Assembly: GCF_004328625.1 (NCBI RefSeq) | Contig: NZ_CP032229.1 | Span: forward strand, 5,022,001 to 5,086,000 | Source of the DNA: Streptomyces seoulensis | GTDB taxonomy: Bacteria; Actinomycetota; Actinomycetes; Streptomycetales; Streptomycetaceae | DNA: 64,000 nt | Reading direction: 5' to 3' | Part shown: in pieces, positions 27,309 through 38,481 of the stretch | Layout of the letters: each line of letters starts with the position of its first letter | Position numbering within the stretch: the first letter of the stretch is position 1 | Translations under genes and position numbers: made by a program | The notes under the pieces: model-generated | What the model was told of the DNA's origin: nothing | Seen by the model: the letters and a program-made list of their open reading frames with translations, nothing else | Database searches by the model: none

Positions 27309-29057
27309 CTATGGCTGGGACAGCACCACGCAGGACTCGCCCGGTACCTGGAGCATCCCGTCCGGGCCCGGTGGCTGCACCGAGTCGTCCCAGGCGGCCA
27401 GGATCTCCAGGTGGCCGGTGCCCAGCGGGATGGCGGCCGGCTCCTTGCCGAGGTTGACCGCGACGCGGATGTCACCCCGGCGGAAGGCCAGCCAGTGGGC
27501 GGACTCGTCGTAGGCGACCTTGGTGTCCGCGAGGTCGGGCACGGTGAGGTCGGGGCGGCCGTGGCGCAGGGCGATGAGGCGGCGGTACCAGGCGAGGACG
27601 CGGGCGTGGGGATCGCGCTCCGGCTCGGACCAGTCGAGGCAGGAGCGGTCGCGGGTGGCGGGGTCCTGCGGGTCGGGCACGTCCTCCTCGGCCCAGCCGT
27701 GGGAGGCGAACTCCCGCCGCCTGCCCCGCCGTACGGCCTCCGCCAGCTCGGGGTCGGTGTGGTCGGTGAAGTACTGCCAGGGCGTGCCGGCCGCCCACTC
27801 CTCGCCCATGAACAGCATCGGGGTGAGCGGCGAGGTCAGGGTGAGCGTGGCGGCGCAGGCCAGCAGGCCGGGGGAGAGGGTGGCGGCGAGGCGGTCGCCC
27901 TGGGCGCGGTTGCCGATCTGGTCGTGGGTCTGGCTGTACCCCAGCAGCCGGTGCCCGCTCAGCCGGGCCCGGTCCAGCGGCCGGCCGTGGGCCCGGCCCC
28001 GGAAACTGGAGAAGGTGCCGTCGTGGAAGTAGCCGCCGGTCAGGGTCTTGGCCAGCGCGGCGAGCGGGGCGCGGGCGAAGTCGGCGTAGTAGCCCTGGGA
28101 CTCGTCGGTCAGGGCGGTGTGCAGGGCGTGGTGGAAGTCGTCGTTCCACTGGGCGTGCAGGCCGAGGCCGTGCTCGGTGCGCGGGGTGATCATCCGGGGG
28201 TCGTTGAGGTCGGACTCCGCGATCAGGAACAGCGGGCGCCCCACCTCCTCGCCCAGCGCGTCCACCGACTCCGACAGTTCCTCCAGGAAGTGCCGGGCAC
28301 GGTCGTCGTGCAGGGCGTGCACCGCGTCCAGCCGGAGCCCGTCGAGGCGGAAGTCCCTCAGCCAGGCCAGGGCGCTGTCCCGGAAGTAGGCGCGCACCTC
28401 GTCCGAGCCGGGCGCGTCCAGGTTCACCGCCGCGCCCCACGGGGTCTGGTGGGTCTCCGTGAAGTACGGCCCGAAAGCCGGGAGTTGGTTGCCGGAGGGG
28501 CCGAGGTGGTTGTGCACCACGTCCAGCACGACACTGAGGCCCAGCTCGTGCGCCCGGTCCACGAACCGCTTCAGCGCCTCCGGCCCGCCGTACGGCTCGT
28601 GCACCGCCCACGGCGCGACCCCGTCGTACCCCCAGCCGTGCCGGCCGGGGAAGGAGGACAGCGGCATCAACTCCACGTGGGTGATGCCCAGTTCCTTCAG
28701 ATGGCCGAGCCGGCCGGCGGCCGCGTCCAGCGTGCCCTCGGGGGTGTACGTGCCCACGTGCAGCTCGTACAGCACCGCCCCCGGCAGCCCGCGCCCCGGC
28801 CAGTCGGCCCGCCAGGCGTACCGGTCCTGGTCGACGACCGCGCTCAGTCCGTCCGGGCCGTCCGGCAGGCGGCGCGAGCGCGGGTCGGGCAGGACGGGCC
28901 CGTCGTCCAGCGCGAAGCCGTACCGCGCGCCGTCCGCCGCGTCGGCCTCGGCCGTCCACCAGCCCGGCCGCTGCGGATCGGGTTCCATCGTCCGCGTGGC
29001 GCCCTCGCAGCTGAGCGCGACCCGGTCTGCCTGTGGTGCCCACACCTCGAACTTCAC
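27309..29057 (-). CDS. treZ: Malto-oligosyltrehalose trehalohydrolase TreZ
   Basis: Glycoside hydrolase (GH13) that releases trehalose from maltooligosyltrehalose made by TreY. The 582-aa protein starts with an N-terminal beta-sandwich (MKFEVWAPQADRVALSCEG) and has the GH13 regions DVVHNHLGPSGN, GLRLDAVHAL (nucleophile Asp), FLIAESDLNDPR (acid Glu) and SQTHDQIGNRAQG. GTG 29057 is preceded by AAGGGGAA. It ends against the repeat tract and is divergent from the FHA gene. treY and glgX lie 1-6 kb away on the same strand, forming a glycogen-to-trehalose set. Confidence 0.96.
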   Translation of the reverse strand: MKFEVWAPQADRVALSCEGATRTMEPDPQRPGWWTAEADAADGARYGFALDDGPVLPDPRSRRLPDGPDGLSAVVDQDRYAWRADWPGRGLPGAVLYELHVGTYTPEGTLDAAAGRLGHLKELGITHVELMPLSSFPGRHGWGYDGVAPWAVHEPYGGPEALKRFVDRAHELGLSVVLDVVHNHLGPSGNQLPAFGPYFTETHQTPWGAAVNLDAPGSDEVRAYFRDSALAWLRDFRLDGLRLDAVHALHDDRARHFLEELSESVDALGEEVGRPLFLIAESDLNDPRMITPRTEHGLGLHAQWNDDFHHALHTALTDESQGYYADFARAPLAALAKTLTGGYFHDGTFSSFRGRAHGRPLDRARLSGHRLLGYSQTHDQIGNRAQGDRLAATLSPGLLACAATLTLTSPLTPMLFMGEEWAAGTPWQYFTDHTDPELAEAVRRGRRREFASHGWAEEDVPDPQDPATRDRSCLDWSEPERDPHARVLAWYRRLIALRHGRPDLTVPDLADTKVAYDESAHWLAFRRGDIRVAVNLGKEPAAIPLGTGHLEILAAWDDSVQPPGPDGMLQVPGESCVVLSQP

Positions 29058-29111
29058 GGACGGTTCCCCTTCGTCTGCTCACCGTGATGCAGTCGGTCCA
29101 TCGTGCCGCGA

Positions 29112-29134
29112 ATTCGATCAATCCGCTTTCGAAT
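29112..29134. promoter_or_regulatory. ATTCGA / TCGAAT dyad upstream of treZ
   Basis: ATTCGA (29112-29117) and TCGAAT (29129-29134) are inverted copies in an unusually AT-rich patch 55-77 bp upstream of the treZ GTG, within the divergent gap. Probable operator or promoter region for treZ; the regulator is unknown. Confidence 0.35.
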
Positions 29135-29193
29135 CGGGGCTTTCCACCCGGGTGTCGCGGAACTGGGCGGCCGTGGGCGTCGGTTGCCTCTTC

Positions 29194-29223
29194 TGGACAC
29201 CTCGGGGTGCGCTGCCCGACAAT
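29194..29223 (+). promoter_or_regulatory. Candidate promoter for the FHA gene (leaderless)
   Basis: TGGACA (29194-29199), an 18-nt spacer and GACAAT (29218-29223). The GTG start at 29231 follows seven bases later and lacks a ribosome binding site, so the mRNA probably begins at the start codon. Confidence 0.5.
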
Positions 29224-29230
29224 CACGCAT

Positions 29231-29782
29231 GTGACGTCGTCCTTCGAATTCCCCGTGTATCCCGTACGGGTCTCCGACGCGGAACGCGACAAGGCGCTGC
29301 GGGTACTGCGGGACGGCGTCGCCCTGGGCAAGCTGTCGCACGACACGTTCGTGCACCGCATGGAGCTGGCCCTCGCCGCGCGCAGCCCCCGCGAACTCGC
29401 CGTGCTCACCGCCGACCTCAAGGACGGCAACCGGCTGAGCCGCGCCCTGTTCGGCACCGTGGAGGCCGTGTCCGGCTTCGGCGTCCGGCTGGGCCGGGCC
29501 TGGCGTGCCGAGCGGCTGCCCAAGCTGCTGCTGCCCCACCCGACGCACGGCCACCCGCTGCGCATCGGCCGCGACCCGGCCAGCGGACTCCGGCTCAACC
29601 ACGACACCGTGTCCCGGGTGCACGCCGAACTCCGGTACCAGGGCGGCATGTGGGTGCTGCGGGACCTCGGCTCGACCAACGGCACCACCGTGAACGGGCG
29701 CCGGGTGCTGGGTGCCGTGGCGGTGCGCGAGGGGGACCTCGTCGGCTTCGGCACGGTGTCCTACCGGCTCGCGGTGGACTGA
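29231..29782 (+). CDS. DUF1707-FHA protein
   Basis: A 183-aa protein. Residues 10-63 match the DUF1707 pattern common in actinobacteria (RVSDAERDKALRVLRDGVA). Residues about 95-180 form a forkhead-associated domain with RIGRDPASGL, SRVHAEL and DLGSTNGTTVNG, which bind phosphothreonine. No transmembrane segment. Likely an adaptor in Ser/Thr kinase signalling; no kinase gene is next to it. GTG 29231 is chosen because the domain begins immediately and a promoter sits seven bases away. Confidence 0.85.
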   Translation: MTSSFEFPVYPVRVSDAERDKALRVLRDGVALGKLSHDTFVHRMELALAARSPRELAVLTADLKDGNRLSRALFGTVEAVSGFGVRLGRAWRAERLPKLLLPHPTHGHPLRIGRDPASGLRLNHDTVSRVHAELRYQGGMWVLRDLGSTNGTTVNGRRVLGAVAVREGDLVGFGTVSYRLAVD

Positions 29783-29871
29783 CGCACCGGGCCCGAACCG
29801 GTGTGCCGTCATGGCTGCCGTTCGGGTGAGCCGGACTGGCGCGGCCCGGCCGACGTGCCGATGCACCGGTC

Positions 29872-30270
29872 ATGAACCGTCTGACACGTACGGCGGCGCT
29901 CGCCGCCACCCTCATGGTCACCTGTCTGCTCGCCCCCGGCACCACGGCCCACGCGGCGTCCGTCGACTGGCTCTCCCTCACCGTCACCCGGCCCGGCACC
30001 GACGGCGCCGGCAGCCGCGCCGCCCTGCTGCTCTGCGACCCGCCGCAGGGCCACCCCAAGGCCGCCGAAGCATGCGCGGAACTCACGGCAGTGGAGGGTG
30101 ACTTCAGCCGCCTGGGCGACAAGGACACCCTCTGCACGCTGGTCTACGCACCGGTCCGCGCCCGCGCCCACGGCAGCTGGCACGGCAAGCCCGTCTCCTA
30201 CGACCGGACGTTCGGCAACGCCTGCGAGCTGCACGCGGAGACGGGTGACGTGTTCGCCCTGGAGGGCTGA
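29872..30270 (+). CDS. Subtilisin-inhibitor-like (SSI family) secreted protease inhibitor
   Basis: Secreted inhibitor of serine proteases, 132 aa with a signal peptide to about residue 29 (TTAHAA). Cysteines 55/68 and 88/118 are placed for the two SSI disulfides. The reactive loop reads LCTL-VYAPV, which aligns with MCP-M-VYDPV of SSI as I remember it, making Leu90 the P1 residue. Such a P1 favours subtilisin/chymotrypsin-like targets. The C-terminus GKPVSYDRTFGNACELHAE is typical. A terminator follows at 30277-30314. Confidence 0.92.
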   Translation: MNRLTRTAALAATLMVTCLLAPGTTAHAASVDWLSLTVTRPGTDGAGSRAALLLCDPPQGHPKAAEACAELTAVEGDFSRLGDKDTLCTLVYAPVRARAHGSWHGKPVSYDRTFGNACELHAETGDVFALEG

Positions 30271-30276
30271 CGGCGT

Positions 30277-30314
30277 GGCCGGGTGGCGGCCCCGCGTTCT
30301 CCCGCCACCCGGCC
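30277..30314. terminator. Bidirectional terminator between SSI gene and treY
   Basis: GGCCGGGTGGCGG (30277-30289) pairs perfectly with CCGCCACCCGGCC (30302-30314) around a 12-nt loop between two convergent genes. Confidence 0.8.
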
Positions 30315-30325
30315 CGCCCGGCCGC

Positions 30326-32695
30326 TCAGACCGCGCTCACCGATTCGTCGACCCGCTCCAGCAGCCCCACCGGCAGCGCGGAGAACAGGTCCTCCGCGCG
30401 CACCTCGCCCGTGAACTCGCGGTCCGGGGCGAGGACGTCCCGCCAGCGGCCGGGCGGCAGCGCGAGGTGGGTGTCGTGCCAGCCGCCCGCCTCCGCCAGG
30501 TGCACCGAGAGCCGGGTCACCGCCGTGATCACCTCGCCGGAGCGGGAGAACGCCAGCACATGCTCGGCCGACGGTCCCTCGGCGAGCAGCGGGGCGTAGG
30601 CCCCCTCCCGGCCGAAGACCTCCGGCCGGCGCGCCCGGAGCCGCAGCGCGGCCGTGGTCAGCGCCTCCTTCTCGCCCGGCGCGGCCGGCGGGAAGGGCAC
30701 CGGACGCCGGTTGTCGGGGTCCACCAGCGCCCGGTACTCGCTCTCCGTGCCCTGGTACAGGTCGGGCACGCCCGGCATCGTCAGGTGGACCAGCGCGGTG
30801 CCCAGCACGTTGGCCCGGATGTGCGGCTCCAGCTCCTTGCGGAAGGCGGCCACCCGCTCACCGGGCGGCCCGCAGGGCCCGGCGGCGACGAACGCGGCCA
30901 CCGCGTCCTCGTACGGCCGCTCCTGCTCGGTCCAGCTCGTGTACATGCCCGCCTCGCGGACGTGCTTCAGCAACGCCTCGCGTACCCGCTCCTCCTCGGC
31001 CGGGCCGAGTCCGAAGACCGTCTGCCAGGCGGCCCAGGCCAGCTGGCCGTCGGGGACGACCTCCGGCTCCCGGCTCACCTCGGTGAGCAGCTTGGCCCAG
31101 CGGCCGGGGCACTCGGTGAGCACGTTCAGCGCCGCCCGGACGTCCGCGCTGCGCTTGGTGTCGTGCGTGGTGACCACCGTGCCGGTGTCCGGCCAGTGGC
31201 TCGCCAGCCGGGCGCAGTAGGCGTGGAACTCCGCCGGGGAGACCCCCACCCGGCCCGGATCGCCGCCCACCTCGGTCGCCGACAGCAGCGGGACGTAGCG
31301 GTAGAACGCCGTGTCCTCCACCGACTTGGCCCGCAGCGCCGACGCCGTCTGCGCGAACCGGGCGCGGAACTCGCTGAGTTCGGGCAGTGTGCCGTCGTCC
31401 GGACCGGTCAGCAGTCCGCGTACCAGATCGACCGCGTCGGCCTCCTCCGTCACCGCGAACGCCCGCCGTGCCTCGGCCGCCGCCTCCTCGGTGACGACGG
31501 AGGCGGCGTCCTCGGAGGTGTACGGGCGGTAGACCGGCATCCGGACCAGCAGCTCCTCCAGGGCCGTGCGCAGCGCCCAGGGCGCCCGGTCGCGCAGCGC
31601 CAGGTCCAAGGAGGCCGCGCACAGCCGGACGGCCGAGCGGGTCAGCCGGTCGGCCTCGGCGGCCAGCTCATGGGTGAGCACCTTGTACGCGGCCCGGCGC
31701 ACGGTGGCGCCCCAGTCGCCGCCCCGGTCGAGCTGCGGCGCCGCGAAGGCCCGGTAATGCGCTTCGAGTTCGGCGGCACCGGCCGGACCGGTGAACACCC
31801 CGTCGATGCGGCGCAGGGCGTCGTAGCCGGTGGTGCCGGCGACGGGCCAGGAATCGGGAAGCTCCTCCTCGTCGGCGAGGATCTTCTCCACCACCGTCCA
31901 GCGGCCCCCGGTCGCCTCGTCCAGCCGGGCCAGATAGGCGTCGGGGTCGGCGAGGCCGTCCGGGTGATCGATGCGCAGGCCCTCGATCACGTCCTCGGCC
32001 AGCAGCTGGAGGATCTTGCCATGGGTGGCGTCGAAGACCTCGGGGTCCTCCACCCGCACCCCGATCAGCTCGGAGATGCTGAAGAAGCGCCGGTAGTTCA
32101 GCTCGGTGCGGGCCAGCCGCCACCACACCGGGCGGTACCACTGGGCGTCCAGCAGCTCTGGCAGCGGCAGGCCCTCGGTGCCGGAGCGCACCGGGAACAG
32201 GTGGTCGTGGTAGCGCAGCAGCTCGCCGTCGGCCACCAGATGCTCCCGCTCGGCGGCGACGGGCCCGCCGAGCACCGGCAGCAGCACCTGGCCGCCGCGC
32301 GAGGCCCAGTCGATGTCGAACCAGCGCGCGTACGGCGACTCGGGGCCCTCCCTGAGCACCTCCCACAGGGCGCGGTTGTAGCGGGGGGCCATCGCCATGT
32401 GGTTGGGCACGATGTCCACCACCAGCCCGAGCCCGTGCTCCCGCGCGGTGCGGGACAGCGACCTGAGCCCGTCCTCGCCGCCCAGCTCCGCGCGCACCCG
32501 GGTGTGGTCCACCACGTCGTAGCCGTGCGTGGAGCCGGGGACGGCCTCCAGCACGGGGGACAGATGCAGGTGCGAGACGCCCAGCGACGCCAGATAGGGC
32601 ACGGCCGCCTCGGCAGCGGCGAAGGGGAACGAGGGCTGGAGCTGTAGGCGGTAGGTGGCCGTGGGCACCCCTGGTCCGGGTCGCACTGAAGTCAT
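30326..32695 (-). CDS. treY: Malto-oligosyltrehalose synthase TreY
   Basis: GH13 enzyme (789 aa) that rearranges the reducing-end linkage of maltodextrins to the trehalose type, giving the substrate of TreZ. Landmarks are TYRLQLQPSFPFAAAEA at the start, LGLVVDIVPNHMAM near residue 95, EGLRIDHPDGLADPDAYLAR (nucleophile Asp) near 235, VEKILADEEELP (acid Glu) near 268 and VTTHDTKRSADVRAAL near 505. ATG 32695 gives the normal N-terminus. It is followed on the same strand by no close gene; glgX lies upstream with a terminator between, so it has its own promoter. Confidence 0.96.
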   Translation of the reverse strand: MTSVRPGPGVPTATYRLQLQPSFPFAAAEAAVPYLASLGVSHLHLSPVLEAVPGSTHGYDVVDHTRVRAELGGEDGLRSLSRTAREHGLGLVVDIVPNHMAMAPRYNRALWEVLREGPESPYARWFDIDWASRGGQVLLPVLGGPVAAEREHLVADGELLRYHDHLFPVRSGTEGLPLPELLDAQWYRPVWWRLARTELNYRRFFSISELIGVRVEDPEVFDATHGKILQLLAEDVIEGLRIDHPDGLADPDAYLARLDEATGGRWTVVEKILADEEELPDSWPVAGTTGYDALRRIDGVFTGPAGAAELEAHYRAFAAPQLDRGGDWGATVRRAAYKVLTHELAAEADRLTRSAVRLCAASLDLALRDRAPWALRTALEELLVRMPVYRPYTSEDAASVVTEEAAAEARRAFAVTEEADAVDLVRGLLTGPDDGTLPELSEFRARFAQTASALRAKSVEDTAFYRYVPLLSATEVGGDPGRVGVSPAEFHAYCARLASHWPDTGTVVTTHDTKRSADVRAALNVLTECPGRWAKLLTEVSREPEVVPDGQLAWAAWQTVFGLGPAEEERVREALLKHVREAGMYTSWTEQERPYEDAVAAFVAAGPCGPPGERVAAFRKELEPHIRANVLGTALVHLTMPGVPDLYQGTESEYRALVDPDNRRPVPFPPAAPGEKEALTTAALRLRARRPEVFGREGAYAPLLAEGPSAEHVLAFSRSGEVITAVTRLSVHLAEAGGWHDTHLALPPGRWRDVLAPDREFTGEVRAEDLFSALPVGLLERVDESVSAV

Positions 32696-32776
32696 GCAGA
32701 GCTACGTACCCCGCGAGCCACCGTTCGTGTCATCCGCCGCGCATCCGGCCCAGGTCGGCCCACCTGAACCGGACAG

Positions 32777-32808
32777 CCGGGGACACGGCGGGCTTGCCGT
32801 GTCCCCGG
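32777..32808 (-). terminator. Terminator hairpin downstream of glgX
   Basis: CCGGGGACACGGC (32777-32789) pairs perfectly with GCCGTGTCCCCGG (32796-32808) around a 6-nt loop, 11 bp beyond the glgX stop. Confidence 0.82.
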
Positions 32809-32818
32809 CCGGGGCGCG

Positions 32819-34972
<2,154 letters not shown>

Positions 34973-35404
34973 GCGCTCGACTCTTCCAGGTGCGGGGCCC
35001 CGGTGGGGGCGCGTTGGCGGCGAGTCTCCCCGAAAGTGAGGGCACGGTACGTCTCGCGCCCTTTGCTGCCGGCCGACCCGTGGTCATGGATCACCTCTAC
35101 CCCCACCCGAAGGAGGGAAGCCGCGCCGGGCCGACGAGCCCGGACCGATCCGGGCCGGGCGGGCCGCTTCGGGCGGGCGCCGCCCGGCGCACACCCTGCT
35201 CACCAGCGGCGCCCCACCCCGGGACCGGTTCGCGCCGCTATGACTCCGCTCACTCCCCGCGCTCCCGGACGCCCGGAACGGCCACTGACCGCAGGCAAGT
35301 TGAGAAACCGACCTGTCCATCCGGCTGCACCGCCGACCGCTCCCGGAGTACCCTTCCTTGATCGTTGGGACGGGGAAGGTCCGGGGGACGGAAGGCGGTG
35401 CAGG
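34973..35404. other. 432-bp divergent intergenic region
   Basis: Carries the promoters of glgX (-) and the HEPN gene (+). I found no convincing gene. TACCCT at 35350-35355 is a possible -10 box for the HEPN gene, and TTGAGA lies farther upstream at non-ideal spacing. No repeat or dyad stood out. Confidence 0.3.
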
Positions 35405-36646
35405 GTGGGCTCGGGAGGGCTGGAGCTGCCCCCTGGTGGCGAGGGTCACGAGGGGAGCGGTTCCACGGACGTCCCGCCCGGCGCGGTGTCCCTGGCGCGT
35501 CCGATGGGCGCGGGGTCGATCGGACCGGAACTGGACTGGGACGCGGGCGCCTGGCTGGAGGTGCGCACCCGGGCCCAGCGGGCGGGCCGCGCCTACATCT
35601 GGCTCAACCTCGTCGAGCAGCGGCTGCGCGCCGTCGTGGCCGCCGTGCTGCGCCCCGTCTACGAACCCGTGCACGGTGACGACTGGGTGGTGGCCGCCGC
35701 CGGACCGGCCGGCCAGGAGTGGGTGCAGCGGGCCGTCGCGGTGCGCGAAGTCAGCCGCCGCAAGGGCTACTTGCTCGACCCGGCCGACGACAACGTGCTG
35801 AGTTTCCTGACGTTGCCGCAACTGCGCGAGCTGATGGTGCAGCACTGGCCGTGCTTCGAGCCGTACTTCGACGAGCGCCGGGACCTCGAACTCGCCCTGG
35901 ACGAGCTGGAGGTGACCCGCAATGTCGTCTCCCGCAACCGGGCGCTGTCCGAGGCGGTGCTGAACCAGGCCGAGCGCGCCTCCGCCCGGCTGCTGGACCT
36001 GCTGGGCGCCGCCGGTGACGTGCCCTCGGCGGGCCGGCTCCCGGTGGACGCGGTCGAGGACCTCATCGGCGACCGGTACGCGGACGTGGTCGCGGTGCAC
36101 TCCGACCGGGTGCGGCTGATGGGTCAGTTCCCGGCCGAGGACCTGTTCGGCGGGGCCCGCCGGCTGGACGCCATCGGCATCGGGCTCAACCTGCTGGTGC
36201 AGAACTTCTCCGGCCGCCGCCTGGTCCGGCTCGCGGAGTCCGGGTGCCGCGTCCGGCTGCTCTTCCTCAACCCGGCCTCCAGCGCGATCAAGCGCCGGGA
36301 GCGCGAACTCGGCATGAAACGAGGCGAGTTGGCACGCTCGGTCGAGATGAACATCCTGCACATGCGCCGGGTCCGCTCCCGGCTGCGCGACCCCGGCGCC
36401 TTCGAGATCCAGGTCTACGACGAGACCCCGCGCTTCACCGCCTACCTGGTGGACGGCGACGGCGCGGACGGCATCGCCGTGGTGCAGTCCTATCTGCGCG
36501 GGGCGCGCGGCATGGAGTCGCCGGTCCTGGTGCTGCGCGGCGGCAGCCGGGTGGTCACGTCGGACCAGTCGGGCGATTCCGGACTCTTCCCCACCTATCG
36601 GGAGGAGTTCGAGCTGGCCTGGGCGGACTCGCGTCCGGTGTCCTGA
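35405..36646 (+). CDS. SAV2148-type HEPN-domain protein
   Basis: A 413-aa cytoplasmic protein of an actinobacterial family named after S. avermitilis SAV2148, in which a HEPN fold is recognised. The N-terminal 35 residues are Gly/Pro-rich. A helical region follows (RAGRAYIWLNLVEQRLRAVV). The C-terminal half (GARRLDAIGIGLNLLVQNFS, LFLNPASSAIKRRERELGM) looks like a separate sensory or DUF domain. HEPN proteins are often nucleases, but I did not see an unambiguous Rx4-6H motif. GTG 35405 follows GGAAGG. Function unknown. Confidence 0.75.
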   Translation: MGSGGLELPPGGEGHEGSGSTDVPPGAVSLARPMGAGSIGPELDWDAGAWLEVRTRAQRAGRAYIWLNLVEQRLRAVVAAVLRPVYEPVHGDDWVVAAAGPAGQEWVQRAVAVREVSRRKGYLLDPADDNVLSFLTLPQLRELMVQHWPCFEPYFDERRDLELALDELEVTRNVVSRNRALSEAVLNQAERASARLLDLLGAAGDVPSAGRLPVDAVEDLIGDRYADVVAVHSDRVRLMGQFPAEDLFGGARRLDAIGIGLNLLVQNFSGRRLVRLAESGCRVRLLFLNPASSAIKRRERELGMKRGELARSVEMNILHMRRVRSRLRDPGAFEIQVYDETPRFTAYLVDGDGADGIAVVQSYLRGARGMESPVLVLRGGSRVVTSDQSGDSGLFPTYREEFELAWADSRPVS

Positions 36647-36740
36647 GGGCGGTCGGCGGCGGGCGGCCGGGGGCGTTGTCAGTGCCCCGTGTCATGGTGG
36701 AGCCACTGGGGGAACGCACCACCAAGAAGGGGGGCCGCCC

Positions 36741-37466
36741 ATGGGCTGGCACCGGGAGCCGCTGATCGGCTTCGACCTGGAGACGACCGGGACCGATCCG
36801 CTGCAGTCGCGCATCGTCACGGGCGCCGTGCTGGAGGTCAGGGCCGGCGAGCCCGTGGGACGCCGGGAATGGCTGGCCGACCCGGGCGTGGAGATACCGG
36901 CCGACGCGGTCGCCGTGCACGGCATCAGCAACGAACGCGCGGCGGCCGAGGGCCGCCCGGCCGACCAGGTCGCCGACGCCCTCGCCGACGCGCTGGTCTC
37001 CGCCTGGGACGCGGGTATGCCGGTCGTCGCGTACAACGCCGCCTTCGACCTGACCCTGCTCTCCGCCGAACTGCACCGCCACGGACTGCCGTCGCTGGCC
37101 GAGCGGCTGGGCGGGCGCGTGCCGGCCCCGGTCGTCGACCCGTACACCATCGACCGCCGGGTCGACCGCTACCGCCGGGGCAAGCGCAATCTGGAGGCGG
37201 TCTGCGCGGAGTACGGGGTGGTGCTCGACGCGGCGCACGACGCCTCGGCGGACGCGCTGGCCGCCGCCCGGCTCGCCACCGCGATCGCCGAGCGGTACCC
37301 GAAGATAGCCGGGCTCGGCCTGGCGGAGCTGCACCGCAGCCAGGTCCGGTGGTACGCGGAATGGGCCGCCGACTTCGAGGCGTTCCTGCGCCGCAAGGGC
37401 GAGGCGGACGCGGTGATCGACCGGGTCTGGCCGGTGCGCGAGCTGACGGACGCCGTCGCGCGGTAG
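36741..37466 (+). CDS. DnaQ-like 3'-5' exonuclease (DEDDh)
   Basis: A 241-aa nuclease with the three exonuclease motifs in order: FDLETTGTDP (about residues 11-20), VVAYNAAFDLTLL (about 93-105) and the DEDDh-type HDASADALAAARL (about 167). Single-domain proteins of this kind proofread or process nucleic-acid ends; the target is unknown. ATG 36741 follows AAGGGGGG. It ends 16 bp from the convergent APH-like gene. Confidence 0.9.
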   Translation: MGWHREPLIGFDLETTGTDPLQSRIVTGAVLEVRAGEPVGRREWLADPGVEIPADAVAVHGISNERAAAEGRPADQVADALADALVSAWDAGMPVVAYNAAFDLTLLSAELHRHGLPSLAERLGGRVPAPVVDPYTIDRRVDRYRRGKRNLEAVCAEYGVVLDAAHDASADALAAARLATAIAERYPKIAGLGLAELHRSQVRWYAEWAADFEAFLRRKGEADAVIDRVWPVRELTDAVAR

Positions 37467-37482
37467 CCCGTGCCGGGTGCGC

Positions 37483-38343
37483 TCAGAAGGGGTACCAGCG
37501 CACCGACTCGTCCCCGTCCCGCAGCGACGCCACCCGGCGCTCGAACTCCGCGAGCGCCTTGGGGTTGGCCGGGGCGTGCTGGGCGACCCAGGCGCAGCTC
37601 GCCGTCTCGCGGGCGCCTCGCAGCACCGAGCAGCCGTCCCACTCGCGCACGTCCCAGCCGTAGGCCGAGGTGAAGGCGTCGTACGCCTCGGCGGGCAGGC
37701 CGTAGCGGTCGCGGGAGAGGGCCATCACCACGAGGTCGTGCTCGCGCAGGTCGGCGGAGAAGGTCTCCAGGTCCACCAGGACCGGGCCGTCCGGGCCGAT
37801 GTGCACATTGCGGGGCAGCGCGTCCCCGTGGATCGGGCCGGGCGTCAGACGGGGGGTCAGCGCGGCGGCGGCCGAGGCGAAGCCGTCGCGGCGGGCGCGC
37901 AGACAGGCCGCGTCCTCGGGGTCGATCGCGTCACCCGCGAGCCGCAGCCAGCGCTCCACCCCGCCCAGCAGCTCGCGGGGCGGCAGCGGCACCGGGGGAG
38001 CGGGCAGCGCGTGCACCAGCCGCAGCAGCTCGGCCAGGTCGCGGGGTTCGGCGGGGCGCACGGCGTCGGGCAGCCGGTGCCAGACGGTCACCGGGTGGCC
38101 GTCGACCAGCAGCGGTTCGGGCTCGGCCGCGCGCACGGCGGGGACCCCGGACTCGGCCAGCCAGCCGGCCACGGCCAGCTCGCGGCGGGCCCGGTCGAGC
38201 AGTTCGGCGTCCCGGCCGACCTTCACGACCAGATCCCCGGCGGCGAACACGGCGTTCTCGCCCAGGGCGAGGAGGCGCGCGTCCGTCACCGGGGGCAGCA
38301 CCTTCGCCCCGGCCAGTACCGCCCGCGCCCGTGCCTCGTCCAT
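37483..38343 (-). CDS. APH-family phosphotransferase
   Basis: A 286-aa small-molecule kinase. Unlike the one at 26002, it has an intact catalytic loop: GPIHGDALPRNVHIGPDGPV, followed by LVDLETFSADLREHDLV with the metal-binding Asp. The N-lobe has VFAAGDLVVKVGRDAEL with the ATP-site Lys. ATG 38343 follows GGAGG with 7-nt spacing. It is divergent from the sugar ABC operon. Substrate unknown; such genes are common in Streptomyces and are not evidence for aminoglycoside resistance. Confidence 0.85.
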   Translation of the reverse strand: MDEARARAVLAGAKVLPPVTDARLLALGENAVFAAGDLVVKVGRDAELLDRARRELAVAGWLAESGVPAVRAAEPEPLLVDGHPVTVWHRLPDAVRPAEPRDLAELLRLVHALPAPPVPLPPRELLGGVERWLRLAGDAIDPEDAACLRARRDGFASAAAALTPRLTPGPIHGDALPRNVHIGPDGPVLVDLETFSADLREHDLVVMALSRDRYGLPAEAYDAFTSAYGWDVREWDGCSVLRGARETASCAWVAQHAPANPKALAEFERRVASLRDGDESVRWYPF

Positions 38344-38415
38344 CGTCCGCCTCCGTGTCGTGTGCCGTGTCCCGGCCAGTCTCGCATTCGCACAGGTCGG
38401 ACGGTGTGCGGTCCC

Positions 38416-38444
38416 TTGACGGAGCGCGCTGCGTTCACGACCAT
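38416..38444 (+). promoter_or_regulatory. Candidate promoter for the sugar ABC operon
   Basis: TTGACG (38416-38421), a 17-nt spacer and GACCAT (38439-38444), about 38 bp before the ATG of the first permease gene. Confidence 0.4.
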
Positions 38445-38481
38445 GAACACGCCAACCAGGCCAGGCAAAGGGGCTGATTCC

